From the NCBI RefSeq assembly GCF_014489615.1, contig NZ_CP060825.1, forward strand, positions 1-64,000: a stretch of 64,000 nt of DNA. The letters are read 5' to 3'. Below, piece after piece: positions 26,757 through 35,062 of this stretch; position 1 is the first letter of the stretch; each line of letters starts with the position of its first letter. This DNA comes from Streptomyces genisteinicus. Lineage in GTDB: Bacteria > Actinomycetota > Actinomycetes > Streptomycetales > Streptomycetaceae. Made by a program: the position numbers and the translations under genes. Below the pieces are notes generated by a model, which was given only the letters and a program-made list of their open reading frames with translations, was not told the DNA's origin and did not search any database.

Positions 26757-26782
26757 AAACCTACCTATCGATAGGTAGGTTT
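26754..26782 (+). promoter_or_regulatory. 26-bp perfect palindrome: TetR operator over the ABC promoter
   Basis: AAACCTACCTATC (26757-26769) is followed immediately by its exact reverse complement (26770-26782). This is the usual look of a TetR-family operator. TTGCAA (26754-26759) and TAGGTT (26776-26781), 16 bp apart, could be the -35 and -10, which would start transcription close to the ATG at 26788, so the mRNA may be leaderless. The TetR gene at the end of the operon (28574) is the likely ligand-responsive repressor. Confidence 0.75.
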
Positions 26783-26787
26783 TGAGA

Positions 26788-27750
26788 ATGGACAACGTCA
26801 CCGCCCCATCCCTTCGCGCCGTCGGGCTCCGTCGTGACTTCGGCGAACGCACCGCGGTGCACGGGCTCGACCTCGAGGTGCATCCCGGTGAGGTGTACGG
26901 GCTGCTCGGGCCCAACGGTTCGGGCAAGAGCACCACCGTCCGGATGCTCACGACCATGCTCCGCCCCTCCGGGGGCACCGCCGAGGTCGCCGGGGCGGAC
27001 ATCATCCGTGACCCCGGAACGGTCCGCCGCCGTACCGGGGTGGTCCTCCAGGGCAGCGCCCTCGATCCGCGCATGTCCGCGCGCGAGCTGCTCCGCCTGC
27101 AGGGGCGGCTCCAGTTCCTCACCGCCCGGCAGGCCCGGGCGCGCTGCGCCGAGCTTCTCGCCGCTTTCGACGCCGAGGAGTTCGCGGACACCCCGTCCGG
27201 CAGGCTCAGCGGCGGGCAGCGCCGCCGGGTCGATCTCGCCGTAGCCCTCGTCCAGCGCCCGGACGTCCTCTTCCTGGACGAGCCCACGACAGGGCTCGAC
27301 CCGGCCAGTCGCCGCGGCCTGTGGGACCAGATACGCGCACTGTCCGCCACCGGCGTGACCGTCCTGCTGACCACCCAGTACCTGGACGAGGCCGACCGGC
27401 TCTGCGACCGCATCGGCATCCTCCGGGCCGGACGCCTCATCGCCTCCGCCGCCCCGCAGGCCCTCAAGGCCGAGATCGGCGACCGGATCCTGACCCTGCG
27501 CTTCCACGACGCCTCTGCCGCCGACCGGGCCCGTGAGCTTCTGGCGGCCCGGGGCGAGCAGCTCCGTACCGCCGAAGCCGCCCCTCACGCGGTGAGCATC
27601 CGGCTCACAGGCCCCGGAGCCGACGGGCAGACGCTCCTCGCCCTGGCTTCCGCCGGACTGCACGCCGACTCCCTGACCGTCGACGAGCCCAGCCTGGAAG
27701 ACGTCTTCCTCCGCCTGGCCTTCACCCCGGAAGGCGTCCACACCGCATGA
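26788..27750 (+). CDS. ABC exporter ATP-binding protein (DrrA-like)
   Basis: A 320-residue ATPase of the drug- or antibiotic-exporter type. Walker A is LLGPNGSGKSTT, the signature is RLSGGQRRRVDLA, and Walker B is DVLFLDEPTTGLD, followed by a DrrA-type C-terminal extension. It pairs with the permease that starts inside its stop codon (ATGA). The substrate is unknown; such pairs usually expel hydrophobic drugs or metabolites. The ATG at 26788 sits 5 bp after the palindrome with no separate ribosome binding site. Confidence 0.92.
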   Translation: MDNVTAPSLRAVGLRRDFGERTAVHGLDLEVHPGEVYGLLGPNGSGKSTTVRMLTTMLRPSGGTAEVAGADIIRDPGTVRRRTGVVLQGSALDPRMSARELLRLQGRLQFLTARQARARCAELLAAFDAEEFADTPSGRLSGGQRRRVDLAVALVQRPDVLFLDEPTTGLDPASRRGLWDQIRALSATGVTVLLTTQYLDEADRLCDRIGILRAGRLIASAAPQALKAEIGDRILTLRFHDASAADRARELLAARGEQLRTAEAAPHAVSIRLTGPGADGQTLLALASAGLHADSLTVDEPSLEDVFLRLAFTPEGVHTA

Positions 27751-28568
27751 GCACGATCACAGCCACCGTCACCGGCCCCGCGGGCCGACGCACCGCGGCA
27801 GCGTCATGGACGGCCCTGGTCCCGCTGACCGTCCGATCCCTCAGATCCTGTCTGCGTACACCCGCCCTGCTCGTCTCGCCGCTCCTCACCAGCGCCTTCT
27901 TCATGATCATCTACGAGGGTCAGCTGTCCTCGGTCACCGCCGCGACCGCCCCCGGCGGCCGCTACATCGACGTGGTCCTGCCCCTGTGCCTGCTCACCAC
28001 CGCGTTCACCGGCGGCGCCACCGCGGGGCACCTGCTGGTGAGCGACATCGGCTCGGGCTATCACGCACGGCTCTGGCTCACCCCGGTCCGCCGCTGGACC
28101 CTGGTCACGGCCCCCGTCCTGGCCGGAGTCGCCGTCCTGGCGGCTCAGGCCACCGCGCTCACCGCACTCGGCCTGCTGCTCGGGCTGAACCCCGTCTCCG
28201 GGATGCCCGCCCTCCTTGCTCTCGTGGGCGCCACCGTCCTGCTCGGCACCGGATTCCTGCTGCTCGCCGCCGCGGCCGGCCTCCACACCGGCAACAGCTC
28301 GGCAGTCGGCTCCGTGACCCTCGTCTTCTTCCCGCTCTCGTTCTTCACCGCCACCTTCGTCCCGCGTGACCAGCTCGGCGGCTGGATGGCCCGCGCCGCC
28401 GACCTGAACCCGCTCACCCCGCCGCTGGACGCCATGCGCAGCCTGCTCACCTCACCGTGGACCGAGCAGAATCTGCTGCCGGGGACGCTCGTGGCTCTCG
28501 CCTTCCTGGTGGTGGGCGCTGCCGCGGCCCACCTCGCCCTGACCCGCCGTACCCGCACAGGAGTCTGA
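27747..28568 (+). CDS. ABC-2 type transport permease (DrrB-like)
   Basis: A 273-residue membrane protein with about six hydrophobic segments (for example LLVSPLLTSAFFMIIYEG, VLAGVAVLAAQATALTALGLLLG, LLALVGATVLLGTGFLLLAAAAG, LPGTLVALAFLVVGAAAAHLA) and the ABC-2 family's conserved loop near LNPLTPPLDAMRSLL. It forms the channel for the preceding ATPase. It overlaps that gene by 4 nt and is followed 5 bp later by the TetR gene, so all three form one operon. Confidence 0.9.
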   Translation: MSTITATVTGPAGRRTAAASWTALVPLTVRSLRSCLRTPALLVSPLLTSAFFMIIYEGQLSSVTAATAPGGRYIDVVLPLCLLTTAFTGGATAGHLLVSDIGSGYHARLWLTPVRRWTLVTAPVLAGVAVLAAQATALTALGLLLGLNPVSGMPALLALVGATVLLGTGFLLLAAAAGLHTGNSSAVGSVTLVFFPLSFFTATFVPRDQLGGWMARAADLNPLTPPLDAMRSLLTSPWTEQNLLPGTLVALAFLVVGAAAAHLALTRRTRTGV

Positions 28569-28573
28569 CCCCC

Positions 28574-29161
28574 ATGCCCCGACAGACCGACACCCGAGCC
28601 CGTGCCCGCGACGAGTTCGCCCTACGGCTCGCCGAGTACGGCTACCTCGGCGTCTCCCTCGACGACATCGCCAAAGCCGTCGACGTGAAGAAGGCCAGCC
28701 TCTACCACCACTTCCCCGGCGGAAAGCCCGCCCTGTTCATGGAGGTGGCCGACCACTACACCAAGGAGGCCTCGTCCCTCCTCCAGGAGGCGCTCGCCAC
28801 CCCGGGCACCCTGTACGACAGGCTCTTCGCGCTCGCCGCCTCCTACGCCCACGGCACCTACAACTCCGCGCTCAGCAACCAGATCTACTACGCCATCCGC
28901 CACCTCGAAGCAGACCAGCGCGCCACGGTCTCCCAGGCCTATGTGCGCGGACTCATCCAGCCCGTCACCGACCTCATGGCGCACGCCGTGGCCACGGGCG
29001 AACTGCGGGAAGCGGACCCCGGGTTTCTCGCGAACGCCTTCATGGAGCTCGCCGCCATCGTGCATCCCCCGCAGGACGGCCTCGCACCGGCAGCCGTCGA
29101 CCGCCTGGCAAGGGACGTCGTCGACCTCTTCCTGCGAGGGGCCGGGCAGGACACCTCCTGA
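28574..29161 (+). CDS. TetR family transcriptional regulator
   Basis: A 195-residue repressor. The N-terminal HTH reads RDEFALRLAEYGYLGVSLDD, then IAKAVDVKKASLYHHFPGGK. The C-terminal ligand domain is helical, about 140 residues. It is the last gene of the ABC exporter operon, 5 bp after the permease. The 26-bp palindrome before the operon is the obvious operator, making a closed feedback loop in which the exporter substrate probably releases the repressor. Confidence 0.9.
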   Translation: MPRQTDTRARARDEFALRLAEYGYLGVSLDDIAKAVDVKKASLYHHFPGGKPALFMEVADHYTKEASSLLQEALATPGTLYDRLFALAASYAHGTYNSALSNQIYYAIRHLEADQRATVSQAYVRGLIQPVTDLMAHAVATGELREADPGFLANAFMELAAIVHPPQDGLAPAAVDRLARDVVDLFLRGAGQDTS

Positions 29162-29347
29162 CCCTTCTCCCGGTCTTCGGACGCCCTCGGGCCTGCCACC
29201 CGGGCGGCCCGCGAAGGCTCTGCCGGACCGGGCCGCCCGGTCGGCGGCTGTCGGGCCGGGGACGGATTCGCCGGTGTCACAGCGCGTCCGATGAGTTTGC
29301 GCGGTCCGGCCGGTCCAAGCTGGTGACACCTCGGAAAGGACACCGTC

Positions 29348-29953
29348 ATGCCGGAGCTTCTCGTCGACTTCATCACGTCCCTCGACGGCTACGCGTCGGG
29401 AGAGGGCTGGCCCGGGTTCTGGGGCCTCGAAGGCCCGGAATACCTCGCGTGGCTCGGAGAGCAGCCGGAGGTCACGTACCTGATGGGAGCGAACACCTAC
29501 CGACTGATGTCGGGCTTCGCCGCGGGCGAGGTCCCGAGTGGCCAGGACGAGTTCAGGCCCGAGGAGGAGGCATCCGTCGACGAGCTCACACGGGCGTCGA
29601 AGGTGGTGTTCTCCTCCTCGCTGAAGGAGCCGCTGACGTGGGCGAACTCCTCGCTCGTCCGCGACAACGCCGTCGAGGCGGTCCGTGCCATGAAGTCGGG
29701 CGGCGGGGGGCTGCTCACCACGATCGGCAGCCTCAGTCTGAGCCGGTCGCTGCTGCAGGCGGGTCTCGTCGACCGCTTCCGGGTCGTGATGTTCCCGGTG
29801 ATCACCGGGGCCACCGGGGCGGAGCGGATCTACGACGGATATCCGGACGTCGCCCTCGAGATGACCGAGCACCGCACCTTCGACGGCAGCATCCAGCTGG
29901 TCGAGTACAAGCCCCGCGTGCTCGACCGTCCGCCGCTCGGCGTGTCCGGCTGA
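29348..29953 (+). CDS. Dihydrofolate reductase / RibD C-terminal-like protein
   Basis: A 201-residue protein of the RibD C-terminal (DHFR-like) family. It begins VDFITSLDGYASGEGW, with VTYLMGANTYRLM, KVVFSSSLKEPLTW, GGGGLLTTIGSLSLSRSLLQAGLVDRFRVVMFPV, and GATGAERIYDG, all typical positions of the NADPH-binding fold. It is probably a stand-alone reductase of unknown substrate. The start at 29348 has AAAGGA upstream. It stands alone between the TetR operon and a small membrane-anchored protein. Confidence 0.88.
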   Translation: MPELLVDFITSLDGYASGEGWPGFWGLEGPEYLAWLGEQPEVTYLMGANTYRLMSGFAAGEVPSGQDEFRPEEEASVDELTRASKVVFSSSLKEPLTWANSSLVRDNAVEAVRAMKSGGGGLLTTIGSLSLSRSLLQAGLVDRFRVVMFPVITGATGAERIYDGYPDVALEMTEHRTFDGSIQLVEYKPRVLDRPPLGVSG

Positions 29954-30106
29954 GGGGCCCCTCGGTCTGTCGTCGCGGACAAGGGGACGGCGGGGGATGG
30001 GGGGACGGCGGGATCCACCGGCCGGCAGCAGGTTCGGCACGTACCGACGCATGACCGCCGCGGCTCCGGGCACGCGCAGGAGGAAGCTCGAAGGAGGGAT
30101 TCCCCC

Positions 30107-30349
30107 ATGATGGTTGTCGGTATCGTCGGCGTCTGTGTCGTCCTCGCCGTGCTCGCGTTCTTCGTGCCGCGGTTGTCCCACCACCCGCAGCGCGGCACCC
30201 AGCGCGGTCTCGGTCTCGGCTCCCGTGCGGGCAGCAAGGCACCCGGTGTGCTGGGCCGCGTGTTCAGCAAGCCGTTCCGCAGCAGTTCCAAGGCGGTCGG
30301 CCGCAGCGGCTCCGCCGGCCGGCGCGCCCGCGGCCGGATGCCTTTCTGA
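30107..30349 (+). CDS. DUF6411 family small membrane-anchored protein
   Basis: An 80-residue protein. An N-terminal membrane helix (VVGIVGVCVVLAVLAFFVP) is followed by a basic, Gly/Ser-rich tail (LGLGSRAGSKAPG, SKPFRSSSKAVGRSGSAGRRARGRMPF). That matches DUF6411, a conserved Streptomyces family of unknown role. The start at 30107 has AGGAGGG 8 nt upstream. Followed by a strong hairpin. Confidence 0.8.
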   Translation: MMVVGIVGVCVVLAVLAFFVPRLSHHPQRGTQRGLGLGSRAGSKAPGVLGRVFSKPFRSSSKAVGRSGSAGRRARGRMPF

Positions 30350-30417
30350 TCCGACCGCGCCCGGACGCCGTCGCGGCAGCAGCCCGGCGGAGCGCCCACA
30401 CCAGGACCGCGACACGA

Positions 30418-30445
30418 CCGGCCCGCCGCACACGCGGCGGGCCGG
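30418..30445 (+). terminator. 12-bp hairpin terminator after the DUF6411 gene
   Basis: CCGGCCCGCCGC at 30418-30429 pairs perfectly with GCGGCGGGCCGG at 30434-30445 across a 4-nt loop. It is placed 69 bp after the stop codon. Confidence 0.65.
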
Positions 30446-30566
30446 TTCGCGTACGCCAGTGGATCTATTGGGCCGGGACGGGGACAGCGGCCAGCGGGCT
30501 TCCTCGTCCCGTTGGTGCTCGCCCTGCCCGTCGCCGTGTGCTGCGCGCTCAGGCCCGGCGAGTCTG

Positions 30567-30606
30567 CTGACGCCGCGTGAGCCTGCTGTTCCTCACGCGG
30601 CGTCAG
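30567..30606. terminator. 15-bp perfect hairpin, terminator of the DUF4394 gene
   Basis: CTGACGCCGCGTGAG at 30567-30581 pairs perfectly with CTCACGCGGCGTCAG at 30592-30606, with a 10-nt loop. It lies 77 bp downstream of the minus-strand DUF4394 gene and faces the 30418 hairpin. The intervening stretch (30446-30566) holds no supported gene. Confidence 0.65.
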
Positions 30607-30682
30607 GCCGTACTGCCGGTGCCGCGGATGCGCGGCACGGGTGTCACCGCCGCCCCGGTGTCGCCGCTGTGGGGCCTCGGGA

Positions 30683-31567
30683 TCAGTTCTGGTCGAGGGG
30701 CAGTGCGATGTCGACGACCTGGCGGCCGGTGGGGAAGGTGCCGCGGAAGACCGTTTCGCCGTCGAGTGCGTTGACGCTGTAGAAGCGGTAGCGGCCTGAG
30801 GTCCGGAGGGCGGCGAAGCCCTTGTTCTCGCCGGTGGACGCCTTGTAGTAGATGTCGAAGCCGGCCGAGGGGCCGGCGTCGACGCCGAGGTTGCCGGTGG
30901 GGGCGAGGGTGCCGGCGTTGGCCGGGGACTGGAGCGAGACGCGGTCGTTCACCGTGTCGATGTCGAAGAGCGTGGTCGCGGTGGCGGTGTTGAGGTCGTT
31001 GTTGGTGTAGGCGGCGCCGGTGACACCGAGTGCGGTGGTGGGCGGCGTGGTCGGGTTGGTGAGGGCGCCGTCGGCGGTGGTGGTGCGCGGGGCGGCCGGG
31101 TCGTCGATGTTGTGGCGCAGGTTCTGCCCGGTGTCGCTGATGACGCGCAGCCGGTTGGCGGCGGGGTTGAAGTCGACGCCGAAGTGGCGGCCGGCGAGGG
31201 CGACGGTCAGCTGGGAGACCTTGACGGCCCCGGCGTCGCTGTCGAGCGTGTAGACACCGCCCTTGTCGCCGACGCCGTAGAGCTTGCCGTTCTGGACCCG
31301 GAAGTCGATGCCGACGAGCTTCGTGTCGCCGCGCAGGCCGCGGACCGTGCCGAAGCTCCACGTGGCGGCCGGGTCGTCGACGCGGAAGCCGACCAGTCGC
31401 TGGTCGGTGGTGAGGCCCACGCTCACGAGAGCTCCCTTGGCCGCGCGGCCCTGGGGTGCGAACGGGCTGGGAACGGCCGGGTCGGCGGACGCCGTGACGG
31501 GGGCGAACAGCGATGCGGCGAGAGCGGCGGTCGCGGCGGCAGCGCCCGCGGCGAGACGAGTACGCAC
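30683..31567 (-). CDS. Secreted DUF4394 domain protein
   Basis: A 294-residue exported protein. The signal peptide is VRTRLAAGAAAATAALAASL, then FAPVTASA. The mature part has two DUF4394-type beta-propeller-like repeats (LVGIDFRVQNGKLYGVGDKG, HFGVDFNPAANRLRVISDTG, ALGVTGAAYTNNDLNTATATTLFDID). It probably folds as a propeller in the cell wall or outside. The GTG at 31567 follows GGAG. It lies 200 bp downstream of the anti-sigma factor on the same strand and may belong to that sigma factor's regulon. Confidence 0.82.
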   Translation of the reverse strand: MRTRLAAGAAAATAALAASLFAPVTASADPAVPSPFAPQGRAAKGALVSVGLTTDQRLVGFRVDDPAATWSFGTVRGLRGDTKLVGIDFRVQNGKLYGVGDKGGVYTLDSDAGAVKVSQLTVALAGRHFGVDFNPAANRLRVISDTGQNLRHNIDDPAAPRTTTADGALTNPTTPPTTALGVTGAAYTNNDLNTATATTLFDIDTVNDRVSLQSPANAGTLAPTGNLGVDAGPSAGFDIYYKASTGENKGFAALRTSGRYRFYSVNALDGETVFRGTFPTGRQVVDIALPLDQN

Positions 31568-31768
31568 GAAGGTGACTCCGATCGGAGATGCGGCCCGCTC
31601 CCGGGCGGGGGCGGGTCCGGGACTCCTTCGGCGCGGCATCCGGCATGGATTGCCGCGAAAGACGCATATCACCCGAATGGTCGTGATCTGTGTTCTCGTG
31701 CGGCCTCTGACGGGTCAGGCGCGGTCCGTGCGTTCCGCGGCGGCCGGAGACGGGGGGCCGGCAGCCGT

Positions 31769-32551
31769 TCAGGTGTCGATGGGGATGATGCCGAGGGGCT
31801 TCGTGGTGGGCTGGGTGGATCCGCCTGCGGGCTCGACGGTGATGCCGACGGCGACGGCGTCTCCGAGGGGGCCGTCCAGTACACGGGCTGTCTGCTCGGC
31901 GCCGCCGGGGAGCAGCCCCGCGGGGCGCAGGTCGCCCGCCGCGGCCGCGTACCAGAGTTCGTAGACCTTGCCCTCGGTGAGTGCGGGCAGATCGCTGGCG
32001 GTGAACGCGGACTCGCCCTGCCGGCGGGAGACGACGACGGCCGCGGAGGCTCCGTCGGCGAGTGTCGCGGCGTGGATGGTGGCGTCGGGTGCGGTGAGGA
32101 CGTCGGCGAGCGCGGCACCGGCGGAGCGGGCCTCCTCGCGGGCGGTGGCGGCCTGCTGCCGGGCGTCGTCGGCCCGCGTGTGCTGCCAGGCGGCGATGCC
32201 GCCGAGCGCGGCAGCGGCGGCGAGGCTCGCCGCGAGCGCGAGGCGCAGGGTGCGCCTTGCGCGGGGGGCCGGGCGGATGCGGTCCTGGGGTGTGCGGGCG
32301 ACGGCGTCGAGGACCCGGGCCCGCAGACGGGGCGGTGCGGGCAGTGCCTCGGCGTCCGCCATGCGCAGGGTGGTGGACCGGAACTCGTCGACCTCGCGGC
32401 GGCACTGTGCGCAGCCGGCCAGATGGTTCTCGAACGCGGCCTCCTCGGCCGGGGGCAGGGCGTGCAGGACGTAAGCGGCGGCCGCGAGGTGCGGGGGGCC
32501 CGGGTCCTGGGGGCCGGACGCGTCCGGGTGCGGTTCGCCGGCGGTCGTCAT
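31769..32551 (-). CDS. Anti-sigma factor, RskA-like
   Basis: A 260-residue membrane-bound anti-sigma factor. The N-terminal zinc-anti-sigma motif is H-x3-C-x2-C (NHLAGCAQC). A single membrane helix (LALAASLAAAAALGGIAAW) follows at about residues 98-116, then a long outer domain of the anti-sigma-K type ending near TTKPLGIIPIDT. It sequesters the sigma factor encoded just upstream until proteolysis or redox change releases it. The start at 32551 overlaps the sigma gene stop (ATGA), so the two proteins are made in fixed ratio. Confidence 0.9.
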   Translation of the reverse strand: MTTAGEPHPDASGPQDPGPPHLAAAAYVLHALPPAEEAAFENHLAGCAQCRREVDEFRSTTLRMADAEALPAPPRLRARVLDAVARTPQDRIRPAPRARRTLRLALAASLAAAAALGGIAAWQHTRADDARQQAATAREEARSAGAALADVLTAPDATIHAATLADGASAAVVVSRRQGESAFTASDLPALTEGKVYELWYAAAAGDLRPAGLLPGGAEQTARVLDGPLGDAVAVGITVEPAGGSTQPTTKPLGIIPIDT

Positions 32552-33114
32552 GAGCGGCCGTCCAGACAGGCGCGCAGCTGCTTGAGGCCCTTGCGCATAC
32601 GGGACTTCACCGTGCCTTCGGGGGTGGACAGCGATGCGGCGACTTCGAGGTAGGTCATGCCCTGGTAGTAGGCGAGGACGAGCGGGACGCGCTGCGGCCG
32701 CTCCAGCCGGCCGAGGCAGCGGTGCAGCCGTCTGCGCTCGTCGTGGTCCTCGACGGCTTCCGCGACCTCGTCGAAGGCCCGGTCGGGGCTGAGGCCGAAG
32801 GCCCGCTGCTCGCGGTCGGCGCTCGCCTGGGCGGCGCGGACCCGGTCGACGGTGCGGCGGTGGGCGAGGGTGAGGACCCAGGCCCTGGCGGAGCCGCGTT
32901 CGGGGTGGAAGCGGTCGGCGGTGCGCCACACCTCGATCATCACGTCCTGTGTGACCTCCTCGGCCTGCGCGGCGTCCCGCAGGATCCGGCACGCCAGCCC
33001 CATGACCGCGTCGCACAGCGCGTCGTAGACGCCGGTGAAGGCCGCGTGGTCCCCCGCGGCCGCGCGGGACAGGAGAGCGTCGACGTGCTCGCCTGCGGCT
33101 GGTACGTCCGGCAA
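32548..33114 (-). CDS. sigK: ECF sigma factor, SigK-like
   Basis: A 188-residue sigma-70 family factor. Region 2 reads AVMGLACRILRDAAQAEEVTQDVMIEVW, with ARAWVLTLAHRRTVDRVR. Region 4 reads RPQRVPLVLAYYQGMTYLEVAASLSTPEGTVKSRMRKGLKQL. The pairing with an RskA-type anti-sigma factor points to the SigK group. The start is uncertain: TTG 33114 is chosen because GAGGGG lies 6 nt upstream, whereas the open frame runs much further. The symbol is by group, not by demonstrated orthology. Confidence 0.85.
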   Translation of the reverse strand: MPDVPAAGEHVDALLSRAAAGDHAAFTGVYDALCDAVMGLACRILRDAAQAEEVTQDVMIEVWRTADRFHPERGSARAWVLTLAHRRTVDRVRAAQASADREQRAFGLSPDRAFDEVAEAVEDHDERRRLHRCLGRLERPQRVPLVLAYYQGMTYLEVAASLSTPEGTVKSRMRKGLKQLRACLDGRS

Positions 33115-33266
33115 CGGTTGCCCCTCGCTGGTTCCTGGTCGTTCCGTGGACGCCTGTACGCCGTGGCTTCCGGCGCCGGGCCGGTGACCGGCCTGTCCGA
33201 CTCTGCCCGCGCGGGCACGGGGGCGCCCTGTGGCCGGTCCGGCCGGGTGACCCCGGGGGCCGGGCT

Positions 33267-33713
33267 TCACGACCGCTCCGGGGCGCCGCCGCCCGGGTGG
33301 CCGAGGGCCGGGTCGCCGAGGGCCAGTGCGACGTGCACCGTCTTGCCGCCGAGCCGAGGCACCACGGTGACGGCTCCGCCGAGTCGCCGGACGATGTCCA
33401 GTCCGAAGCCCCCGCGCTCGCCGCCTGCCGCGCGCCGGTGGAGCTCGGGGATCACCTCGCTGTCGTCGGCGACGTCGATGCTGAGCACGCCGGCCCGTAC
33501 GCCGAGGGTCAGCACGCACGGACCGCGGGTGTGGCGGACGGCGTTGGTGACCAGCTCCGAGACGATGACGACCGCGTCGTCGGCTCGTGTGCCGCAGTCG
33601 GACTCCGCCAGCCATCGGGCCGTGATCCGGCGGGCGGCGGCCGGGCTGCGCAAGCCGCACGGCAGAGTGACGGAATGGCGGTTGGTGTCCGGTGCTGCGG
33701 CGGTGATCGTCAT
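33267..33713 (-). CDS. ATP-binding protein, RsbW/SpoIIAB-type kinase
   Basis: A 148-residue GHKL-fold protein of the anti-sigma or serine-kinase type common in Streptomyces. It has VVIVSELVTNAVRHT (N-box with the Mg-binding Asn) and GGFGLDIVRRLGG (G-box). It would phosphorylate an anti-anti-sigma partner or bind a sigma factor, but no partner is adjacent. The start at 33713 has GGGGAG upstream. It lies 150 bp upstream of the sigK-like gene on the same strand. Whether the two interact is unknown. Confidence 0.85.
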   Translation of the reverse strand: MTITAAAPDTNRHSVTLPCGLRSPAAARRITARWLAESDCGTRADDAVVIVSELVTNAVRHTRGPCVLTLGVRAGVLSIDVADDSEVIPELHRRAAGGERGGFGLDIVRRLGGAVTVVPRLGGKTVHVALALGDPALGHPGGGAPERS

Positions 33714-34031
33714 GACCGCTCCCCGTGAGCGATGGCCTGTCACGGGGGATTCGTAGCCGTGGCGGGTCCGGATGTGCGAACGGCACGGGAGGAGGCCCGC
33801 CCGTGGGCGGGGAGGGCGTTCCGCGCCGTCCGCCGCGAACCGCTGACGCCCGGTCACCGCGCGAACTTTTTCGCAGCTGTCTCATCCGGACCGCGGCCGG
33901 CTCCGAATCACCCATGTCCTGCACAGCGGAGCCGACGAGCCGCCGGCGGACCCGTCACCGGGTACCGGACGATCGGGGACTCCGACTCACCCTGTGCTTC
34001 CCGCGAGAACCTCATGAGAGAGGTGCGTCCG

Positions 34032-34424
34032 ATGACCTCATCGATGCGCGCCCGCCGCCTGGTGGCCGGAGCCGCCGCGACGGGACTGCTGGCCGGAGGA
34101 GCCGCGCTCGGCATGTCGGGAACGGCGACCGCCGCCCCGGCGCCCGCGTCCGCCCCCACCGTGGTGACCGGGGACCACCACGACCGGCACAACGGACACG
34201 ACCGCTGCACCTGGAAGAAGGGGCACTGGGAGAAGAAGTGGGTCAAGGGCCACTGGGAGAAGAAGTGGACCCACCACAAGACCTGGCACAAGGGCCACCA
34301 CGACAAGCACGGCAACTGGCACAAGGGCTACTGGGACCACGACCGCACGTACAAGTGGGTCTACGTCCACGGCCACTGGGACCATCACTGGGTCAAGGGC
34401 CACTGGGACTGCAAGCACCGGTGA
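34032..34424 (+). CDS. Secreted His/Trp/Lys-rich repeat protein, 130 aa
   Basis: An exported protein. The signal peptide (RRLVAGAAATGLLAGGAALG, cleavage after ATA near residue 35) is followed by a mature region built almost only of His, Trp, Lys, Gly and Asp. The core unit reads KGHWEKKWVKGHWEKKW and recurs in variants (KGYWDHD, VHGHWDHHWVKGHWD). One Cys lies near each end of the mature region. Such composition suggests metal or polyanion binding at the cell surface, or a self-assembling protein; no family is recognised. The start at 34032 has GAGAGG 8 nt upstream. A 16-bp hairpin follows, so it is monocistronic. Confidence 0.8.
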   Translation: MTSSMRARRLVAGAAATGLLAGGAALGMSGTATAAPAPASAPTVVTGDHHDRHNGHDRCTWKKGHWEKKWVKGHWEKKWTHHKTWHKGHHDKHGNWHKGYWDHDRTYKWVYVHGHWDHHWVKGHWDCKHR

Positions 34425-34453
34425 CCACACCGGGACCGCGGTCACGGCACACC

Positions 34454-34489
34454 CCGCGGGGCGGCAGGCGCAGGCCTGCCGCCCCGCGG
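34454..34489 (+). terminator. 16-bp perfect hairpin terminator
   Basis: CCGCGGGGCGGCAGGC at 34454-34469 pairs exactly with 34474-34489 across a GCAG loop, 30 bp after the stop of the His-rich protein gene. Confidence 0.75.
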
Positions 34490-35062
34490 CCGGTGGAATC
34501 GTGCCGTGACCGGACCGTCGGACGGTCCGCCTCCCCGGGGCGGACGAACCCCCGGGCCCTTCGGGAAGGCCCTCCTGAGCGCTCCGGAGCCTACCGGTGC
34601 CTTCCGCGGGGCCTACCGGCGCCTCCCGGGGCCTTCCGGGGCGGACGCGCAAGCGGAAGGGGACTTTCGCGCTCCGCGGTGCCCGCCCGGCGCGGTCCGC
34701 TCCGGACGGCGCGGCAGGCGGCGGCACCGGCGTGGCGGCGGTGAGGCGGCCCCGGCCAGGCACGATCACGTCCGGGGCGGCGCTGAACCGCGCCCGGCGG
34801 CCCGGCGGCGGGGCGCGTCGAACGGTTCGCGCCCTTCTCGTAGCGGAATTTCCACCGGCCGGGCACGGGATCACACTGCCAGGTATCCGATGCAGGGATA
34901 TCACACCGCCGCCGCTTGATCGAAAACGGCATTTGAAAGACGGTATTGTGCCGCGAGAACCCCTTCGCTACGATCGCAATCCTCACCGGCCGTAAGTCCG
35001 CTCATTGCAGGGGGCGATGTGGGTGCGTCAGCGTCAGAATCATTGCCCGAGCGGGATTTCTG
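34490..35062. other. Long upstream region of the peptide cluster, 573 bp
   Basis: No supported gene. The first part is a GC-rich stretch with imperfect repeats of CCTACCGG/CCTTCCGG type (34590-34650). From about 34840 the composition becomes clearly more AT-rich up to the exporter start, as is usual for a regulated promoter or recently acquired DNA. Confidence 0.5.
34946..34974 (+). promoter_or_regulatory. Candidate promoter of the peptide cluster
   Basis: TTGTGC at 34946-34951 and TACGAT at 34969-34974 are separated by 17 bp, in the AT-richer part before the exporter gene. This would give a leader of about 80 nt. Assigned by eye. Confidence 0.35.

Noticed and set aside
30446..30566. Short hydrophobic stretch (FLVPLVLALPVAVCCALRP) on the plus strand between two hairpins
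   Set aside because: No start codon or ribosome binding site, and it lies between two terminators. Perhaps debris, so not called as a gene.
34506..34919. Open frame of 137 codons upstream of the peptide cluster
   Set aside because: Low-complexity Arg/Gly/Pro text, no ribosome binding site, and it ends in the likely promoter region.
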